DNA from: Bartonella rochalimae ATCC BAA-1498
GTDB lineage: Bacteria; Pseudomonadota; Alphaproteobacteria; Rhizobiales; Rhizobiaceae
Assembly: GCF_000706645.1 (NCBI RefSeq)
Contig: NZ_KL407337.1
Span: 1-64,000, forward strand
DNA: 64,000 nucleotides
Reading direction: 5' to 3'
Shown piece by piece: positions 60,216-64,000 of this stretch. A program made the translations under genes and the position numbers. Positions within the stretch are counted from its first letter, which is position 1. The number at the start of each line of letters is the position of its first letter. The notes below the pieces were generated by a model. That model saw only the letters and a program-made list of their open reading frames with translations. It was not told where the DNA came from and did no database searches.

Positions 60216-62234
60216 ATGTTTGGAAGACTTACAGATCCTACAGCAGCTGCTTTTCATGCACTTGCACATGAGCCAATTGTTCTTTATACGTGTATTGCAA
60301 TTATTTTGGGCGGTTTAGCTGTTATTATTGCTTTAACAGTACTTGGTTGGTGGAAAGTTCTTTGGCAAAATTGGATTACGACTGTTGATCATAAACGAAT
60401 TGGTATTATGTACATCATTCTCGGCATTATTATGCTTGTTCGTGGTTTTGCTGATGCAATTATGATGCGAACACATCAGGCTTTAGCGTTTGGAAGTGAA
60501 GCAGCAGGTTATTTACCTCCTGAGCATTTTGATCAGATTTTTTCAGCACATGGTGTGATTATGATTTTCTTCATGGCTACACCAATTTTATTTGGTCTTT
60601 TCAATTATCTTATACCACTTCAGATTGGTGCCCGTGATGTTGCATTTCCATTTGCGAATAATCTAGGATTTTGGATCACAGTTGCGGCAGCAGTATTAAT
60701 TAATATATCACTTGGTATTGGTAATTTTGGTCGTGGTGGTTGGTTAATGTATCCACCTTTCTCAGAATTGCAAAATAGTCCAGATACAGGAGTGGATTAT
60801 TATTTATGGTCTCTTCAGCTTTCTGGTATTGCAACAACGATGGGATCAGTCAATTTTGTGGCAACCATTATCAAAATGCGTGCTCCTGGAATGACGATGA
60901 TGAAAATGCCTGTTTTTTGTTGGTCTGCTTTTGTTAGTAACATTCTTATTTTAGTTATTTATCCTGTTTTAGCTGTTGCGTTTGTACTCTTGGCAGCTGA
61001 CCGTTATTTAGGCATGAATTTTTTTACTAATGTTGCTGGTGGGAACCCAATGGTGTGGATTAATTATGTTTGGGTTTTTGGTCATCCAGAGGTTTATGTT
61101 TTAGTTGTGCCTGCCTTTGGAATTGTTTCGGAAATCGTCTCAACATTTTCTTCAAAGCGCCTTTTTGGTTATGCCTCAATGATATGGGCAATTGTAGTGA
61201 TCTTGGTTCTTTCGCTTCTTGTTTGGGGGCATCACTTCTTTACAATGGGAGGAGGTGAAGCTGTGAACACTTTCTTTGGTATTGCTACGATGATCATAGC
61301 AGTTCCGACGGGTGTTAAAGTCTTTAATTGGTTATTGACTATGTATAAGGGGCGGATTCGTTTCGAACCTCCAATGCTTTGGTGCATGGGAATGATTTTT
61401 ACGTTTGTTGGTGGCGGATTAACCGGTGTTTTGATGTCGATTGTTCCTGCTGATTGGCAGTTTCATAATTCTTTATTTTTAGTTGCTCACTTCCATCATA
61501 CGATTATTGGAGGTGTTGTTTTTGCTTATTTAGCTGGGTTAGCCTTTTGGTTTCCAAAAGTTTTTGGCATTAAACCAAATCGTATATTAGGTATTGCATC
61601 TTTTTGGTGCTGGTTTATTGGTTTTTACCTTGCTTTCTTTCCAGTTTATCTCCTTGGATTAATGGGTGCTACGCGTCGTCTTCAGCATTATATTGAGCCA
61701 GGTTGGCAGCCGATGTTTATGGTTGCTGCAGTAGGTGCTTTTATTATTCTTCTTGGTATACTTTGTTTTGTATTACAAATGCTTTTAGCAATTTGGTATG
61801 GTATTAAGCATAAAGGGCGTTTGCCGGTAACATCAAATGATCCTTGGGGAGACGCACGAACACTTGAGTGGTCTATTTCTTCTCCTCCTCCTTCTTATAA
61901 TTTTGCAGTTATTCCAGAAGTGCAGAGTGAGGATGCCTATTGGGATATGAAAAAGAGAGGTTATCAGCGTCCGACAAGTGGGTTTGCAAAGATCCATATG
62001 CCTTCAAATACATCAGCTGGAATTATTGCAGGCTTTTTCTCATTAATTGTTGGCTTTGCTCTTGTTTGGCATATTTGGTGGCTGGTTATTTTAGGATTAG
62101 TTGGATTTGTTACAACGATTATTTATCATTCATTAATGGGTGATCATCATGGTTATTATATTTCAGCCGAAGAGGTGCAAAAAACAGAAGATATCTTCAC
62201 AGCTGTTTTAGAAAAACAAGGGGTAAAAGTATGA
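60216..62234 (+). CDS. cyoB: Cytochrome o ubiquinol oxidase subunit I
   Basis: Catalytic subunit of the proton-pumping oxidase. Heme and copper ligands are visible: His in FSAHGVIMIFF, the His-Tyr motif in WVFGHPEVYVLVVPAFG, HH in LVWGHHFFTMG and H-x-H in LVAHFHHTIIGG. About 15 transmembrane segments in 672 residues, normal for CyoB. A quinol-binding role for the N-terminal helix is known for the family. Confidence 0.97.
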   Translation: MFGRLTDPTAAAFHALAHEPIVLYTCIAIILGGLAVIIALTVLGWWKVLWQNWITTVDHKRIGIMYIILGIIMLVRGFADAIMMRTHQALAFGSEAAGYLPPEHFDQIFSAHGVIMIFFMATPILFGLFNYLIPLQIGARDVAFPFANNLGFWITVAAAVLINISLGIGNFGRGGWLMYPPFSELQNSPDTGVDYYLWSLQLSGIATTMGSVNFVATIIKMRAPGMTMMKMPVFCWSAFVSNILILVIYPVLAVAFVLLAADRYLGMNFFTNVAGGNPMVWINYVWVFGHPEVYVLVVPAFGIVSEIVSTFSSKRLFGYASMIWAIVVILVLSLLVWGHHFFTMGGGEAVNTFFGIATMIIAVPTGVKVFNWLLTMYKGRIRFEPPMLWCMGMIFTFVGGGLTGVLMSIVPADWQFHNSLFLVAHFHHTIIGGVVFAYLAGLAFWFPKVFGIKPNRILGIASFWCWFIGFYLAFFPVYLLGLMGATRRLQHYIEPGWQPMFMVAAVGAFIILLGILCFVLQMLLAIWYGIKHKGRLPVTSNDPWGDARTLEWSISSPPPSYNFAVIPEVQSEDAYWDMKKRGYQRPTSGFAKIHMPSNTSAGIIAGFFSLIVGFALVWHIWWLVILGLVGFVTTIIYHSLMGDHHGYYISAEEVQKTEDIFTAVLEKQGVKV

Positions 62235-62902
62235 GTGCGACAACAATGAATCATGTATGCACGGACGAACATCATCATGATCATCATAGTAGTTCAATAA
62301 TGATATTTGGATTTTGGGTTTACATTCTTTCAGATTTAGTTTTGTTCTCAACATTGTTTTCGAGTTTTGCTGTATTTTCTGCTTCTTATGGAGGAGGTAA
62401 AGCTGGTAATGAGTTTATTAATTTAAACTTTGTTTTGGTTGAAACAGCAATTTTATTATTATCGTCAATTACTTATGGGTTTGCTATGGTGTATGCTCAT
62501 AAGGGATCTCTTGCTAAGCTACGCGTTTGGATGGCAATTACCTTCGCGTTTGGATTATGCTTTGTTGGAATGGAAATTTATGAATTTTATGAACTGCTGA
62601 ATGAGGTGTTCTATTACGATCCTAATGCTTATGCTGGTGTTGATCCTACAACAGGCATAAAATCTTTTGGGCGAAATGTTCTATCTGCTTATTGGTCAGC
62701 ATTTTTTGCGTTGGTTGGTACCCATGGTCTTCATGTGAGTGTCGGTTTATTGTGGATGGTTGTAATGTTTTTTCATCTGCGTCGTAGTGGTTTGGATCAG
62801 GATAATAAAACACGTTTAACATGTCTCTCAATTTTCTGGCATTTACTTGATATTGTTTGGGTTGGTGTCTTCACCATGGTTTATTTGTTAGGAGCACTGT
62901 AA
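62231..62902 (+). CDS. cyoC: Cytochrome o ubiquinol oxidase subunit III
   Basis: The 223-residue subunit III has five transmembrane helices with FGFWVYILSDLVLFSTLF near 27 and SAFFALVGTHGLHVSVGLLW near 155 as family signatures. A His-rich N-terminus (DEHHHDHHSSS) is unusual but plausible in this subunit. The start overlaps the cyoB stop by four bases. Confidence 0.95.
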   Translation: MSATTMNHVCTDEHHHDHHSSSIMIFGFWVYILSDLVLFSTLFSSFAVFSASYGGGKAGNEFINLNFVLVETAILLLSSITYGFAMVYAHKGSLAKLRVWMAITFAFGLCFVGMEIYEFYELLNEVFYYDPNAYAGVDPTTGIKSFGRNVLSAYWSAFFALVGTHGLHVSVGLLWMVVMFFHLRRSGLDQDNKTRLTCLSIFWHLLDIVWVGVFTMVYLLGAL

Positions 62903-63405
62903 TGAGCGTGTATGATAAAAATCATGAGCCAAGTATTGGTTCTTATCTAGTTGGCTTTATTTTAGCTGTTCTTTTTACTTTAGGTTCTTTTATTCCTGTA
63001 ATGTATGGATTATTAGATAGTTGGGCTATTAGTACAAAGGTTATTTATCTTATTGGGATGGCACTTATACAAATTATTGTACAAATTGTTTTCTTTTTGC
63101 ATTTGAATTCTGGTCCAGATGCCAGATGGAATCTAACAGCTTTATTGTTTACAGCTATGTGTGTTTTCATTATCATCGGTGGTACTTGGTGGGCTATATC
63201 TCATTTGAATTATAATATGATGGGCGGTTCGGGGCGTATTGTTGGACCAGATATCAATACAAATATATTAGAAGAAAAATCCATTAATGTACCAGAAACA
63301 ATTGAGAGTGTGCCAGAAACAATAGAGCAGCCCTCTAACACTTTCGAGACGATTGAACAAACTCCAGAAACAATAGAACAGCCTTCTGAGATATCAGATC
63401 AATAA
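62902..63405 (+). CDS. cyoD: Cytochrome o ubiquinol oxidase subunit IV with repeat tail
   Basis: Subunit IV has three transmembrane helices (VGFILAVLFTLGSFIPVMYG, then LIGMALIQIIVQIVFFLHLN, then LLFTAMCVFIIIGGTWW). Start ATG 62902 overlaps the cyoC stop by one base (TAATG); the upstream in-frame ATG lies inside cyoC. At 167 residues it is longer than the usual 110-130 because of a C-terminal tail from about residue 128 containing three near-copies of PETIE plus FETIE, with Gln/Pro linkers. The tail may be cytosolic and disordered; its role is unknown. Confidence 0.92.
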   Translation: MSVYDKNHEPSIGSYLVGFILAVLFTLGSFIPVMYGLLDSWAISTKVIYLIGMALIQIIVQIVFFLHLNSGPDARWNLTALLFTAMCVFIIIGGTWWAISHLNYNMMGGSGRIVGPDINTNILEEKSINVPETIESVPETIEQPSNTFETIEQTPETIEQPSEISDQ

Positions 63406-63584
63406 AGCAACTTTTTTGAAGAGAAGAAAATCAGTAACCAATTGTTAAAACTGTTATTGTGAAGATAGAGCCTTTTAATTTTAAAGCTTATAACGTGGCT
63501 TTTTGGTTATTAAGGGGTGTTAAATACATTTTTAAAGTTTAAGGTACTTTTCAACTTTATAGTTTTTTACAATAGACGTTGCTG

Positions 63585-64000
63585 CTATTTTTCGTTGTGT
63601 GAGTTTTTATTTTCTTGAGCTTCTTCGCTTTGTTTTAGTTCTTCAAGTGTTGGCATAGACAAGACGTTATAGCCTGAATCGACATAATGAATTTCACCTG
63701 TAACACCTGATGATAAATCGGAGAGTAAGTAAAGAGCCGCATTTCCAATTTCATTAATATTTACAGTACGACGTAGAGGTGCATTACGGCGTTGGTATGA
63801 GAAGATTGCTCGTGCAGATGCAATGCCATTACCAGCTAATGTCCGAATAGGTCCAGCTGAAATTGCATTAATACGAATATTTTGAGGCCCAAAATCTGTC
63901 GCTAAATAACGCACCATAGCTTCTAAAGCTGCTTTAGCTATACCCATGACATTGTAATTAGGAACAACTCTCTGTGAAGCTCCATAAGTGAGTGTTAATA
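63585..64000 (-). CDS. fabI: Enoyl-ACP reductase FabI (C-terminal part)
   Basis: The gene begins beyond the right edge. The visible 138 residues start in the strand LTYGASQRVVPNYNVM, then GIAKAALEAMVRYLATDFGP, with the Tyr-x6-Lys catalytic pair (YNVMGIAK), and the substrate loop INAISAGPIRTLAG. ITxxEIGNAALYLLSDLSSG and VTGEIHYVDSGYN follow. The tail (EELKQSEEAQENKNSHNEK) is a polar extension. FabI reduces enoyl-ACP in fatty-acid synthesis. Stop at 63585. Confidence 0.94.
   Translation of the reverse strand, partial: LTLTYGASQRVVPNYNVMGIAKAALEAMVRYLATDFGPQNIRINAISAGPIRTLAGNGIASARAIFSYQRRNAPLRRTVNINEIGNAALYLLSDLSSGVTGEIHYVDSGYNVLSMPTLEELKQSEEAQENKNSHNEK

Noticed and set aside
63280-63400. Repeats as a CRISPR-like array
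   Set aside because: The repeats are short, coding, in frame and imperfect, within cyoD; no spacers of even length.

Overview
The window looks like chromosomal DNA of a Bartonella species (Alphaproteobacteria, Rhizobiales). The evidence is its strong A+T bias, rhizobial gene neighbourhoods (argD-argF-hslO opposite gcrA, aroA-cmk-rpsA, rpsT-dnaA, fxsA/secB opposite a Tim44-domain gene), a full-length cyclic beta-1,2-glucan synthase, a Bep-type FIC protein, and at the left edge the first codons of a VirB2/TrwL-type pilin. No insertion sequence, prophage, rRNA operon or CRISPR array is visible. Most of the window is core genome, but several genes are decaying.

Layout. 1-150: start of a type IV secretion pilin gene reading off the left edge. 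0.98-9.8 kb: dapD, lepA, the truA-fmt-def block, rmuC, a lytic-transglycosylase-like lipoprotein, a DUF1150 protein and nth. 9.8-14.2 kb: rpmI-rplT and pheS-pheT. 14.3-17.8 kb: the sitABCD metal transporter behind a Mur/Fur-type box. 17.9-18.0 kb: a candidate AbcR (alpha-r15)-like small RNA. 18.2-28.9 kb: a YbaN-family protein, pncB and the 8.6-kb cgs gene. 29-33.6 kb: rpsA, cmk, aroA, a FYDLN-acid protein and tRNA-Ala(GGC). 34-42 kb: mutS, maeB, secB, fxsA, a Tim44-domain protein, a broken Smr-domain gene and a FIC protein with an altered catalytic motif. 43-47.3 kb: hslO, argF, argD and gcrA. 47.4-50.3 kb: a broken ccmG followed by intact ccmD, ccmC, ccmB and ccmA. 50.6-58.6 kb: acnA, rpsT, dnaA, dnaN, recF. 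58.6-59.0 kb: a ruined aroQ. 59.2-63.4 kb: the cyoABCD quinol oxidase. The right edge cuts through fabI.

How the genes fit together. Translation and replication housekeeping dominates, with respiration (cyo, ccm), cell-envelope work (cgs, fabI, dapD) and metal uptake (sit). The most informative signal is gene decay. AroA is an uninterrupted reading frame but has lost most of the residues that bind shikimate-3-phosphate and PEP, while aroQ of the same pathway is an obvious pseudogene. Together they suggest loss of the shikimate pathway in a host-dependent organism. ccmG and the Smr gene are also broken, and the FIC protein has lost the catalytic histidine. The main regulatory candidates are the three-hairpin RNA behind sitD with two anti-Shine-Dalgarno loops, the Mur box before sitA, and a perfect palindrome before gcrA.
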